Assembly (NCBI GenBank): GCA_949592205.1
Contig: CATIUR010000001.1
Span: forward strand, 14,461,501 to 14,525,500
Direction of reading: 5' to 3'
Length of the DNA stretch: 64,000 nt
Origin: Helichrysum umbraculigerum
Taxonomy: Eukaryota > Streptophyta > Magnoliopsida > Asterales > Asteraceae
Shown here: in pieces, positions 32,464 to 43,682 of the stretch
Numbering within the stretch: the stretch's first letter is position 1
Layout of the letters: each line of letters begins with the position of its first letter
Made by a program: the position numbers and the translations under genes
The notes under the pieces: model-generated
Databases searched by the model: none
What the model was told of the DNA's origin: nothing
The model's input: only the letters and a program-made list of their open reading frames with translations

Positions 32464-34032
32464 CTAAGATTGTAAATCAGTAACTAAGTAACAAACATCA
32501 GCAAGATTAAGAATATCTAAACATACCTTCTTCTTGTCAGTTTGTACTTCAGCCATACGTGCCACAAAATCTTCAGGGTTCATTTCAGGAGTTGAATCCA
32601 TGTATAGCACGTCATCATCACTTGCCTTCTCTTCAGACTTAGGCACATCTACTCTCTGCTCTACATCAGTGGGCATGTAGGACAATGATCCAGCAGTTGA
32701 CTCTTCTATCTCAGCCATTAAGGCTTCTTCCTCTGACTCAGCTTTCCAGTCATATGAGCCATCCAACTGCTTCACCACCAAGGCTTTGGAAGCTAGAGTA
32801 CTTCCCGAACCTTGTTTTCCTTTTGCTTCTACTTTAGGCCTTTGGCATTCACGAGAGAAATGACCAATACCTTGACAGTTAAAGCATCTGACCTTGGTTT
32901 TATCAAACCCTGATCTATTGCCCAGCACTTTTCTACCAGATTTCTTAAGGAAATTCTTCACCTTTCTAGATATCAACGCAAGTTGATCTTGAAGCTCCAA
33001 TTCCTCAAGATAATCAGGATCGATCTGTTCATAATCCTCATCAAAAAGAATAGGATCATTAATCTTTCCCTCAATGTAGTTCTCATAGGATGCCACAAAG
33101 GAAGCAAGAACAGACAGTTGCTGTTCAGCAGATTTCACACTCATGGGCATCTTCTGATGCTCTTGAGATGACTTCTCAGAATTCTTTCCCTTTGTCTCAT
33201 CACTAGAGGAGGAAATAAAGCACAGATCTTTAGAGATCATTTCTCCAGTCATACCAGTATCACCAACTAACAATGCAGTGGTCGAACTAGAAGACCCAGT
33301 CAAAAGATTTGTTTTGCCATAATATAACCCAGGGTTCTGAACCTGATCAGAATCTGAATCCTTTGACTTTTTGGAGTAATCATAACCTCTTAGCTTATCA
33401 ATGACTTGCTCTAGGGTCATGGTAGCATATCTCTCCTCATTATCCTTGATCATAACACCATATAATTCCCACCTAGAAGGCAAACCCTCAAGAAACTTGT
33501 CGGTTTTATCAACTTCTTCTACAGTGATTTCATGGTGTTCCAATTCAGTTAGCAAGTGGTAGAAACGTGAAACATAGGCATCAAGATCTTCTCCCTTTAA
33601 AGCTTTAAACATAGTAAACTGCTTCTTGAGAAGATTCTTCTTGCCAGCTTTTACCTGTGGACTTCCCTCACCTCTTTTCTCTAACGCTTCCCAGAGCGTT
33701 CTAGCAGTTTGAAAATATTTGAGTTGATGAGCAAGTTCTCTTGAAAGACACATTTTTATGCAGGAATGAGCTTTATTCTCATTTTTATAGTCTTCCTTTT
33801 GTTTCTCACTCATGTTTGCATGAGTAAGAACCACAATAGCATTTTGAACAGTAGTAGTAGGTGTCGTGTATCCATTCTTGATACACATCCAGATTGACAG
33901 ATCATGAAATCTACAGTAAGATTCAAATCTATCCTTCCAGTTGTAGTAATCCTCGATTTTCAACAACTTAGGTGGAACGTTTGATTTTCCCACCTCGTAA
34001 TCCATCTCGATCATTCTACTTAAGTCAGACAT
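32464..34032 (-). CDS. Copia gag, first part (capsid and zinc knuckle)
   Basis: 522 residues. The N-terminal half is the Copia gag/UBN2 capsid domain (KIEDYYNWKDRFESYCRFHD, LWEALEKRGEGSPQVKAGKK, LKKQFTMFKALKGEDLDAYV, RFYHLLTELEHH), and a CCHC knuckle CFNCQGIGHFSREC lies near residue 385. It ends with TAG in frame with the next ORF. The ATG at 34032 lies about 450 bases from the PBS, a normal leader length. Confidence 0.93.
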   Translation of the reverse strand: MSDLSRMIEMDYEVGKSNVPPKLLKIEDYYNWKDRFESYCRFHDLSIWMCIKNGYTTPTTTVQNAIVVLTHANMSEKQKEDYKNENKAHSCIKMCLSRELAHQLKYFQTARTLWEALEKRGEGSPQVKAGKKNLLKKQFTMFKALKGEDLDAYVSRFYHLLTELEHHEITVEEVDKTDKFLEGLPSRWELYGVMIKDNEERYATMTLEQVIDKLRGYDYSKKSKDSDSDQVQNPGLYYGKTNLLTGSSSSTTALLVGDTGMTGEMISKDLCFISSSSDETKGKNSEKSSQEHQKMPMSVKSAEQQLSVLASFVASYENYIEGKINDPILFDEDYEQIDPDYLEELELQDQLALISRKVKNFLKKSGRKVLGNRSGFDKTKVRCFNCQGIGHFSRECQRPKVEAKGKQGSGSTLASKALVVKQLDGSYDWKAESEEEALMAEIEESTAGSLSYMPTDVEQRVDVPKSEEKASDDDVLYMDSTPEMNPEDFVARMAEVQTDKKKVCLDILNLADVCYLVTDLQS

Positions 34033-34039
34033 CTTAAAA

Positions 34040-34479
34040 ACGTAAAGTTAAACTGTTTCGCGAATTCAAAAAATTCAACTCGCAAGACTCAGTTTGACTC
34101 GCAATCTCAGCTCGGATCGCAGAAGATGTCGATTCGCAAGTGATGTGGTTTCGCAAGAAAGTCTCGATTCGCAAGACTAAGTTCGACTCGCAAGTTTGAA
34201 TAGTTCGACTCGCAAGATCAACTCGGCTCGCAAGAGTGACTCGGTTCGCAAGCGACGCTGGAACCCTAATCTCGACTCGCGAAACGGCTGTTAAACCCGA
34301 AAACGAAAGTTTAAGGTATTTTTACGACTGAAACTAGAGATTTCGACCGTAAACAAACCCTAAAACGTCCAGAGAATGATTTTGATCGTTAGTTTTGCAA
34401 AATAGCACGTAAAAAAACGACCCGAATCAAAAACGCAATATCACTAAAACTCACGAACGCACTCGTATCTAGCCCGAAA
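34040..34479 (-). other. Copia 5' leader with CTTGCGAG word cluster
   Basis: Between gag ATG and PBS. The segment 34060-34280 has about eleven CTCGCAAG-like words (plus strand; ACTCGCAAG, ATTCGCAAG, TTTCGCAAG). The PBS flanks its right end. Confidence 0.7.
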
Positions 34480-34491
34480 GCTCTGATACCA
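34480..34491 (-). other. Copia primer-binding site
   Basis: Minus strand TGGTATCAGAGC, complementary to the 3' end of initiator tRNA-Met, two bases downstream of the 5' LTR. Confidence 0.9.
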
Positions 34492-34493
34492 GA

Positions 34494-35084
34494 TGTAAGT
34501 CCCTAGTTCTAGGATCGATAACTTCGTTATCTGTAGTATTAAGGTGCGGAATCCCTTAATACGGTGTTATCTTACTAATAACGAGTAAGTTCGTATTGCG
34601 TTTATCAAAGACTTAACTTTAAACGATAAATCATCAAAGTCTAGTCGTAGGTTTCGTTTTCTCTGGTTTTCTCAGTTCGCACGAATGAAGAATAGCCAAA
34701 AGTATGAAAAGTTTTTTTTTGTTTTCACGTTTGATAAACCTTTTATATTTTGTCTCAGCTCGGCTCGCATGGGCCTGCGAGTCCAGCCCAACTCGCAGCC
34801 CAAGCCCACATCAGGACTCGGCTCACCAGACTTATGTGATACGAGTTCAGTTCCCATCTCGCAGCTCAGCTTGCTGCGACTTGAGATCTCGACTCGCTAC
34901 GCATCAAACGTATATATTTATTTTGTATTTAATTATTCGTCTAACTTAACAAAACAATATGTTTTACGAATATCACTAACAAAACAAATATTCATTTACA
35001 AATCTAAACCAATATACAAACGTAATAATAATTACACCAGTCCTATTTCAAGCTAGATCTGTTGTCACAATCTATGTCCCAACA
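34494..35084 (-). repeat. Copia 5' LTR
   Basis: 591 bp, identical to the left LTR except for two positions seen by eye. Confidence 0.97.
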
Positions 35085-35089
35085 ATATT

Positions 35090-36500
35090 ACCCCTAATTA
35101 AATTCCACAAATTATTATTAATTATTAATCACATTCAATTTGAATCTTGACTTTGTATTACCAAAAATTACCCTTTTATTGTTTAATATTAAAATAATAT
35201 TAAATCTCAACTAACTTAAAATTTTAAATCACAAATAATATTTATCACTTTATTTCTCCGGAACTTGTATAATCAATTTCTCATGAAACCTAAACACTTC
35301 CAATTCTTAATTAAGCTTAAACCAAGTTCTTATTCTGTTCATTTCTAAAAATGAACAATAAATTATCCCTGGAAAATATTTAACTGTATATAATATAAAA
35401 TGGTAAATTCAAGGACAATTATGTTTATATGATATTCTAACTCTCTTGTATTTGGAACTACTTCATCGTCAGTTGTTTCATTAGCAAATCGAATTAACAT
35501 ATTCTTTTGATTGAACACATAATAAACTTATTGATCTAAGTTAACGAAAAAGAATTCTATTAAATATTTAAATACAATATAATTCTGAAATAAGCACAGA
35601 TCGTGGAATTAAACTAAACAAGATTACAAGGTATCCTCACTTGCTCAAGTTCTTTCACTGTTAGAACCAAATTTTGACTTAACACCTTGAGGTTATGGAG
35701 ATAGAGAGTTATTTAGTGGAATTTTATAAAACATTTAAGTTTAGTATCAAAAGTAGATACAAGAACACACTCTGAAATGTTTTTGTGGGTTGTAGCAGCC
35801 TAAATATGTCACGGGATATTTCAGTCACGTTTGATTCTATCTTACACTTTCAAAACTATCCTAGCATACAATAGTCAGTGTTAAACATTAGTACTTATCT
35901 TCTTAAAATTATCTATTTCAATTTTTTGTGACTGTTTTTTCGAATTTCTTTTTGAGTTGAAACTGTGAATTTTGCTGATTTAATTTGTATCCTCACAATA
36001 ATAAAGGACATAAAAGAAATCGATAATTTCAATACTAAGTGCGTCTATTATTAGTTCATCACTTATATGTATATTAAATATGCTTCATCCCGCGAATCCG
36101 CTGGTTATAAGCTAGTCTAATTAAAAAGAAAATGAAATTTGATCTAAGTAATAGTTTAAGCAACAAAATATGTGATATAGAATGCCAAATACAACCTTAT
36201 TGTACACTTTAACTTTAAAAATACTTTTGCATTAAAAATGAAACGTAGACTTACAATTGTGCCAAAATATCATTGATACCTATATCTCTCCATTCAGACA
36301 CTTACACAGCAGTAACAAATGCACTTTTTATCATCAATTTATTTCATTTACTTCGATTGACCAAACAAACCAAATATTAAGTTACTTTAATAATCTTTAG
36401 AGTAGAACCAAAAGATAAATACCCAAAACAAACGTATATCTTGTTGGAACAAATAATGAGTTTGGCAAGTTTAATGCATAATGTACAAGATGTCTATGCG
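35090..36500. other. Intergenic, nothing firm
   Basis: AT-rich. 36117-36180 repeats the phrase TCTAATTAAAAAGAAAATGA also present at 20190. No gene. Confidence 0.35.
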
Positions 36501-37396
36501 GTGACTAATGTACAACTGTGTAGCTCATGGTACATGTTGTTAAAGCAGTAACAACTAAATTGAAGTTTATGTGTAAGTTTGTGGACTTGGTAAAACACAG
36601 AAACAGGGATACGTGGGTTGGACTTGGAAGGCAATCAAGATATTGCAACCGTCTTTCCATCTTCCTGATTTCCATGTTTTTAGCATCAAGTAATGGTCCA
36701 TGATCCCAATTTTCTAGAGCATTATTTTGTTTATAAATGAGGATCAAACAATTCTTTTTGTTGTAGAGAAAAACATACGAACATACACATAAACTCATTC
36801 CATAGATGCTGTTGTGTTTGAGCCTTCCAAACTTCGGTTTATGCTACCGCCATTGTCATTGTGTTGCACTCGCTCGCTGGCGAAACACAACACGAGTCTA
36901 CATTAATCCTGGGGTCGTTACGCATGAGGCTTGCAGCGAATCGAGCGCGTAAACACCTTTTAAGGACAGGGAATCTCTTCCCGTGCAAGACTCTTTACGG
37001 TGCTCGATTGCTTAACGTTGTTGCTGTTGTTCGGGATTCATTGTTGCTGCCCGGGTTTTGTTGCCGCTTCCATTTGCGGTTATAATCATATGGTACAATT
37101 ATATTGTTAATATCTATTTCATCTATTTTATTATGATCTCGTTGCACAAGTTGGTGCAATAATATGATTTATGTATACTCATACGTACAACATATCTATC
37201 AGATATTAAGGGACAACAAAATAAATAGGTTACCCGTTACCCGTAACAAAGTGGATCAGGGGAAGGTTGCATGAAGATGAACAAACACATGTTTAATATA
37301 AGCCTGCAAATAATTGCTTGGAAAAAAAGAAGAAGCAATTAAGCAAATGATATTTGGGAGGTGTGAAGGAGTCATTGCTACTATAAAAATCATAAT
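36501..37396. other. Spacer with a GC-richer block of unknown origin
   Basis: 36830-37085 is GC-richer than its surroundings and open on the plus strand for 74 codons (36861), but the peptide resembles nothing I know and has no convincing splice or start context. The rest is AT-rich. Confidence 0.3.
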
Positions 37397-37452
37397 TTAT
37401 CTAAAGGGATAAGTCCCCCGATATGCAATCAACTTTGGCCCGATATCTATTG

Positions 37453-39536
37453 TGTAACATCCTCTCCAGTGGCCTGGTATTTTTCTAATTTAAATTGCAT
37501 ATTTAATTGTTTTAAAATTTTATTTGATATAACTGTTTAATTGTGAGAACTGGTGAAATAGGTCTCAGGACTTATTGTGGTTAGTGAAATGTTGTTTGTT
37601 TTAAACTAGTAAAGTTGACGGTATAATAAAATAAATTTCTCGCAGTTGATTTTTAGGTTCCAGACAATAGATTTAAAGCGGGTATAAAATACCCAATGTT
37701 TTAAGTCGGTTAAAAGATGGGACGATCTTTATTTTGAGATCACTTTACCAATTTCATTCCATTTCATTTCAAGACTAACTAAAAAAAAACTAAACCTTAC
37801 TCAAATTCTAGCAAACTAAATCAAGATCAAACCTCAAGAATTGTGAATTGAAGTTGTGATTTAAACTAGTTGCTATCATCCTTTCTATTCATCATCTTCT
37901 TCTTTTTGAAAAGTAAGTGAACCTATTCATGAAATTAGGTTAATTAGGAATTTGATGAATTGAAGTGTTCTTGAGTTTATATGATGATTTTGTGATAATA
38001 CATGATGCCATGAACTGATTTCATAGTTGATTTAGAGTGTTCTTGACATTGAATGGTGATTTTGGCTCCAAGTGAATAATCAAGGTACTTAGATGATTTT
38101 TGGCATGAATTAGATGATACTTGATGTTAATTATTGTGAGTTAATGTTAGTTGATACTATATGATATTGTGGTTATGTTAGAAATCGCAAATTTAGTGAT
38201 TTGGTATGTCAAAGTAGGAATTTTGGAAGTTGAGTTCGTGCAGGTAACTTGGACTGCAACTACTGCTGTTGTTCTTGATCTGGAAGAGAAGCCGGCGGCT
38301 TCTATGATCAAGCCGGCGGTTTCTGTTGTATCTTAGGGAAGCCGGCGGCTTCATGCACCAAGCCGGCGGCTTGGGACCCTTAACCGGTGGGTCAATGACT
38401 CTAACCGGCGGGTGCTAGAGGCTTCAAAACGCAATATGCTTCTGTTGATGAAAAACTTAAATCAACCGGTGGGTGATTAGTGCAACCCGGCGGTTAGCCA
38501 TGGGAAGCCGGCGGCTTCCATGGTCAAGCCGGCGGCTAGATGCTGTTTTCAGGATGTTTGATTTTTAGTTTTTCAATTGTGTTTCAAGTGTTAATATGTA
38601 TAACTAATTGATGATTACATGATATATTATGATTGAAGATATATGATTAAGGATTTATAACTTAGTTGTTATTGTTATTAAATTCTTAAGGTACTAAATG
38701 TGTATAAGTTATGCATTGATGATTGTGATTACTAATTTGTGTTCGATGTTGAATCTCAGATCATCCAAAGGATAAAGTAGCCCCTGGAATCTGAGTTTGT
38801 GAAGGCGAAGGTATCGGTGAGTGGATTCGAAACTCACCATTTGATTTAGTTGTAATCAATTGATTACAACGGATAATTGTAGAGTTGTTTAATCATTATT
38901 GTTGAATGCATATTTATGTGCTATGTGTAGTATTGGTTGTTAACGAGGTCGACAAGTTGATGAACTGTTGGTTGGGTTAGTTGGTTATCATGTGAATGAT
39001 ACAGGGATATACTTCATATGTTGTGTGTGTTGAACTGTATCTGAGTAGGATAACCACTAGCTATCGGTCTCGTCCCTATGGCCATACGGATATGGTTGGA
39101 TAAGAGTTCTTGGGGAGCCGCCCGGGTATTATGGTTATCCCCAGAACCACCGATCCTCATTAAGTTGTTGTTGATTGTTGTAGTTGATGGTTATGCTAAG
39201 TTGTATGTTGGGTGTTGAATTCTCTCACTTAGCTATGTGCTAATCCCTCATCTTACTTCCTGCAGATTTTGTAGATTGATGGGTAGCAGGAATAGGATGT
39301 TTTTATTATGCGAGGATAGTTTGACTGCGAGCTACTCTGGTCATTTTGTATTAAATCGGTTTGTTTTATATAATACCCCGACTAGTGTTGTATTTTGAAC
39401 CTTTTCAAGTTAATGTAAATTAAAGTAGTAAACTTTTGGTGTAAATTAATAGATTGTATAATTATAAATGTGTTCAAATTTCCTACGCTTCCGAGTTGTT
39501 AATATAATATTGATGTTCCAAATGAGGGGTGTTATA
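37453..39536. mobile_element. Solo LTR, 2.1 kb, Gypsy (chromovirus-like) type
   Basis: TGTAACATCC ... GGGGTGTTATA (expected TGTTACA, one change) is flanked by the 5-bp duplication TATTG (37448-37452 and 39537-39541). Removing it restores the MITE, whose opposite arm has ATCTATTGTGTGTAAC uninterrupted. Ends of the TGTAACA/TGTTACA type are common in Gypsy chromoviruses (Tekay/Del); lineage is inference. It contains a GCCGGCGGC-rich array. Confidence 0.88.
38285..38545. repeat. AAGCCGGCGGCTT / AACCGGTGGGT minisatellite inside the solo LTR
   Basis: About ten GC-rich words, several perfectly palindromic (AAGCCGGCGGCTT centred on GCCGGC), at 12-40 base spacing within an otherwise AT-rich LTR. Confidence 0.8.
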
Positions 39537-39820
39537 TATTGTGTGTAACCAACTAACGTGTGGGTGTAAGAATGCAAGTAACTCTCAAGGTGATTTAATG
39601 TAATTTGCTGACGTGTTGATGACTTGTCAAACTCTCCGAATGCCACGTGGCACCTTTGGATGCCACGTGGCACCTTCAACGAGCGACACGTCAATAAGTT
39701 ACATTAAAACACCCTTTTTGAGAGTTGGTTGTATTCTTACACCCACACATTAGTTAGTTACACACAATAGATTTCGAGTCAAAGTTGGTTGCATTTCGGG
39801 GGACTTATCCCTTATCTAAA

Positions 39821-40187
39821 ACAAACAATGCTTATCACGATCATAGGAAAGAAAAATAAGAAAGTAACTCACATCAATCATCACAAGTCGTCTCACCACC
39901 ACCATTTTTTTAGAGCAGAAGTTTAAGTGCTAAGCTTACTGTGTTTCAGATCCGTTGCTCAAGGATCTTACTCCTTGGATAAGGAATTTTCATTCCGAAC
40001 ACCCTGAAAAACACTAAAATAACCCACATATTATTATACGATAATAGAAATCAAAATCATTACCTATTGTATCCATATGATCAGAGATGTTCTGTTTTCT
40101 ACTAATGGTTTTACTCTCGATAGATTCAACTACCATCGATGGATCCATAAAATCAATAAAAATAACAAAAAAGATAAAAAAAAATTA
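39821..40187. other. Intergenic, nothing recognised
   Basis: AT-rich spacer between two MULE-type elements. Confidence 0.4.
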
Positions 40188-40474
40188 ATAATTAAAAGGG
40201 TGAGGTTCAAATGAGACAAAAAATTTGTGTGAGACTAAGAGAACCAATGATATCATGCCACATATACAAAAAGAATGTTCCATACTACAAAACCCATTTA
40301 CCCCAAACATCAATTATCTCACAAACGACAAATCGAAAAATCATGAAACTTGCACCATAATTTTCAGCATTTTATCATCTTCGATTTGCCGTCCCTCAAG
40401 GCATACTTCCGACGAATTTTTTTTTTTTCATTTTTTTGGTGGGTTTCATATGTTACTAACACATGTGTTAGAGT

Positions 40475-40580
40475 GTTGCGTTTAGGGTTTGGGGTTTAGG
40501 GTTTGGGTTTTGGGGTTTCGGGGAGACACCCCAAAACCCAAACCCTAAACCCTAAACCCTAAACCCTAACCCCTAACCCC
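40475..40580. repeat. TTTAGGG/CCCTAAA hairpin (telomere-like words)
   Basis: Irregular GGGTTTAGGG words followed by their complement around TTTCGGGGAGACACC. These are family sequence of the MULE-type element, also seen at 13440-13575 and 43683-43850, and not a true telomere array. Confidence 0.8.
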
Positions 40581-40589
40581 TATCAAAAA

Positions 40590-43500
40590 AAACCCTGTGT
40601 ATTTTCTCTCGTACGTGTGGGCGATTGGCCACTGTTCATTGTTTCAAGCCTTTTTTCCTATTAAAACCTACCTAATTCACTTTTTAAGCTCATGAATCCA
40701 TTAAATAACTCTGTTGCATCACTCGATCGGCCTCCTGAGCCTCCAGATCCAAGCGATTTGGAACATTTTCATACTCCCGTCACTCGATTGTCTGATTCTA
40801 CTCCTGTTTTTAATCCAAGTCCAGCTCAAACTAGGGCTAAGCTGCGTGCCTCTAAACATGAATCGATTGAAGAAGATGAAGTACAGAGAGCTACGATTCA
40901 GCATATTCAAGCTTCAATTAAAAAGAAAAACTCAAAGGCTAAAAAACGTAAGCAGAAATTAAAGAAGGGGGTTGTGGTACAAGGGTATTCTGATCCTGAC
41001 AATGTTCCAAAGAAGAACAAGCTTCTGTCTGATCCGTTTCCTCTGCTGAATTTGCCTCTTTCAGGTAATGAATTTCAAATTGGTTTACCTCCGGTGTCTG
41101 TATCTCAAAATGTTGAAATTCGTATGTATGATACTCAAGTGCCTTAAACAAATGATGTATTGGGTAAATCTGTAAAAGAAACTATTGGTTATCTTGAGTC
41201 TAAAATTGATCATAGTACAGAGGCTACAATCGTATCTGAGGTTAATGAGAAATTGCCTGTGTGTTCTTTGAATAGAACTTCCGATTCTAATGTTTCCTTA
41301 GATAATGTTAATTCTCTGAATCAGACTATGCTATATAAGAAAGCTTCTGAGTTCGTAACTAATGTGTTTAAGAGTGATGGTAAAGTTGATAATGTGCATT
41401 TTGGTATTAATGAAAATGCTAAGGTTAACACTATGATTGATGATATGGTTGTGGAAGTGGATAGTAAAATAACAGTGGATAGGGGCTTTTGATGGTTCAA
41501 ATGTGGAAAGGGCTGTAGTAGATGATAGTGTGTGTCATTTGGGTAATACCATTGGTGAAGCTGAAGTTGACATGGTATTTGGAACCGTAGAAACATGTAA
41601 GATGGATGGGATTAATGGTATGAATGATAATGATATTCAGATGCCATCAAAAGAAGATGTAATTGGTATTGCTAGTGGAAAACTAAATGAGCATAGTGTT
41701 GAACATATTCAAACCAGTACAGCTAGAGTTAATTTCATTCAACCAATTTCTAGGTTGGCTACTGCTAGTGGTAAGGAGGTGCAGGGGAATGCTGTTAAGT
41801 CAAAAATGGTTATAGAGAAAGAGAATAGTAATCAAAAAGGACCAAAACAGAATCCATGGGCTAATGTTAGAGTTTCATTTTCAGAGTTATTGAAAAAATC
41901 AACTGAAGAAGATGAGGTTAAAATGGAATTTGTTCCACCAATTAGGCTTCGGAATGGGCAGAAACGAGTGTTATTTTCAGAAGAAGAAATCAGAAAAGGG
42001 GGTAATTGTTTTAACTTACAACTTTATGGCTATTTTATTGGTACGTCTATGGACTATCAGATGGTTAATGCTAGCCTTAGAAGAATGTGGAGGACTTACG
42101 ACTTGAAGGAGGTGACAAAAACAGCTGCTGGTTTCTATCTATGTAAATTTAAAAATGAGAAAGGGATGAAATCTGTGCTAGAAAGTGGTCCTTGGTTAGT
42201 CAATAATGTTCCTTTTTTCATTAACCAATGGCAACCAGGAGTGTGGTTAGAAAGAATTGAACCAAACAGAGTTCCTATATGGGTGTGTATTCATAATATA
42301 CCCATTGAATTGTGGAATGGTAAGAGCTTGGGAAAACTGGTTAGCTGTCTGGGTAAGCCTCTGTTGATGGATAAATTCACAATGGATAGGTGTATGAGTA
42401 AGAGTGGGAGATTGAGCTTTGCAAGAATTCTGGTTGAAGTAGATGCTGAAGAAGAATTGCCTGCGTATATTGAATTTGAATACCCTGCTATGGGGCATTC
42501 AACTGCTAAGGTTGGTAAATTGGATGTTACATATCAGTGGAAACCGCCATTATGTACCCATTGTAAGGTGTTTGGGCACTCATTCAAGCAATGCAAAGTA
42601 AGGCCTGAGACAGAAGAAGAGAAAGATGCAAAGGTTTTAAAAGAAGCTTTAAAAGTGGATGGCAATGAGAGTACTGATCATAGATATAATGAAGCTGATT
42701 TGGATGGATTTAAAACTGTGGGTAGAAGAAATAAGATTGTGGATAAATTGAATGAAACTTGGAAGCAGAGTATTGCTAATGGGAATGGAAGTAATATGGT
42801 TAAAGGGCAGCATGGGTATAATGGGAATGGAGTGTCTCAATCTCAGAATAGAGTTAATGTCTTTAACAGAATTAGGGGACGGAATCAAAATGCTAAAATG
42901 GAGTATAGAGCTGTGAATCTGAATGTTAATGATAGCAAAAGTAAGGTTTCAAATCAAGAAGAATGTGGTAATAGGCAAGATTTGGGTAAGCAAGTAGATA
43001 GTTCTTTAAAGCCTACTGATATCAGGGATACTTTTGCTTCTGTTATTCAGTTAAATGCATGTGCTACTTCAAATCAGTATAGTGTATTGCAGGAAGAAGA
43101 TGGGACAATGGAAGAAGATGATTCTGATGATGATTGGGATGTAGACTTTAAGATGTATGGGTATTAAAGAAAAGCAGTTTTAGCATTCTTGGATAAAAAA
43201 ATTCAACCTGGGCAAAATGTGATATCTGATTGGAACGTTGGACAGATTAACTTCTTCAATTCATTTTGTCATGAATCTGGGCTTGTTCCATTACCTGATC
43301 ATGATGATGTTGAATTTGAAGGAGGATGCTAAACATCAGTGTATTCCCTAATGAATATCAAAATTCTTGCATGGATAGGGCTACAGGACATAGTAGTGGA
43401 AATAAAGTGGAAGCAGCAAAGGTAATAGTGGACACGGCAGTGGAAACAGTGAAATTTTTTTTTATCAGTATTATTATTCTATTGATTGTATAGGTATAGC

Positions 43501-43682
43501 ACATGATAGGTATGATTTTGGTAGTATGATAATGATGCTATGTTTTTGTATACGAGTTTGGGTGGTTCACTAAAAACCACCCCTAGAGGTATGCCTCTAG
43601 TTTTTTGTACATATTTTTCTATATTTACTTTAATGCATTTTGCCGGGGTTCAGTCCCCTTTAACAAAAAAAAAAAAAAAAAA
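40590..43682 (+). mobile_element. L1-type LINE with ORF1 only
   Basis: Plus strand. A gag-like ORF1 is followed, without any endonuclease or RT ORF2, by a 3' UTR containing TGCCGGGGTTCAGTCCCCTT and a poly(A) run of 19 (43664-43682). The 3' end style is typical of plant L1 elements. The 5' end lies near 40590; target duplication is hard to define because the target is itself CCCTAAA-repetitive. Confidence 0.8.
40692..43167 (+). pseudogene. LINE ORF1 protein (DUF4283 and zinc knuckle), broken
   Basis: The protein starts at 40692 (MNPLNNSVASLDRPPEPPDP) with a basic stretch KKKNSKAKKRKQKLKKG. A TAA ends it at 41147 and the same frame continues from 41160; near 41485 a one-base shift moves it to the frame of 41503-43167. 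That part has the DUF4283 domain (LQLYGYFIGTSMDYQMVNAS, SGPWLVNNVPFFINQWQPG, VPIWVCIHNIPIELWNGKSL) and a knuckle C.HCKVFGHSFKQC (about 42550-42590). After the stop at 43167 coding sequence still seems to continue (KAVLAFLDKKIQPGQNV). The DUF4283 plus knuckle arrangement is that of plant LINE ORF1, which binds the element RNA. Confidence 0.85.

Larger units (their letters stand above)
20565..35084 (-). mobile_element. Full-length Copia retrotransposon, 14.5 kb, young
   Basis: Two 591-bp LTRs (20565-21155 and 34494-35084) have TG...CA ends, and ATATT is duplicated at both flanks (20560-20564, 35085-35089). Minus-strand orientation: PBS (TGGTATCAGAGC, rc about 34480-34491) two bases inside the right LTR, PPT (AAGGGGGAGTC, rc 21156-21166) beside the left LTR. 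Order 5' to 3': leader, gag, a second gag-frame ORF, pol (protease, integrase, RT, RNase H), a 1.5-kb spacer, then a separate spliced ORF before the 3' LTR. By eye the LTRs differ at two positions only (20799/34728 and 20896/34825). Its size and the extra ORF place it with the large Copia elements (Maximus/SIRE-like or the Asteraceae group with a YPRF-type ORF). Confidence 0.97.
37406..39811. mobile_element. MULE-type MITE interrupted by a solo LTR
   Basis: Inverted ends GGGATAAGTCCCCCGA(TATGCAATCAACTTTGG) and their complement at 39765-39811, with the 9-bp duplication TTATCTAAA (37397-37405 and 39812-39820). Without the inserted LTR the element is about 320 bp and highly palindromic: the phrase ACCAACTAACGTGTGGGTGT at 39549 and its complement at 39737 flank a core with two TGCCACGTGGCACC copies. 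Confidence 0.92.

Noticed and set aside
36861..37085. Possible organelle DNA insert or host gene in the GC-richer block
   Set aside because: Neither strand gave a peptide I recognise, and there is no clear start or splice context.
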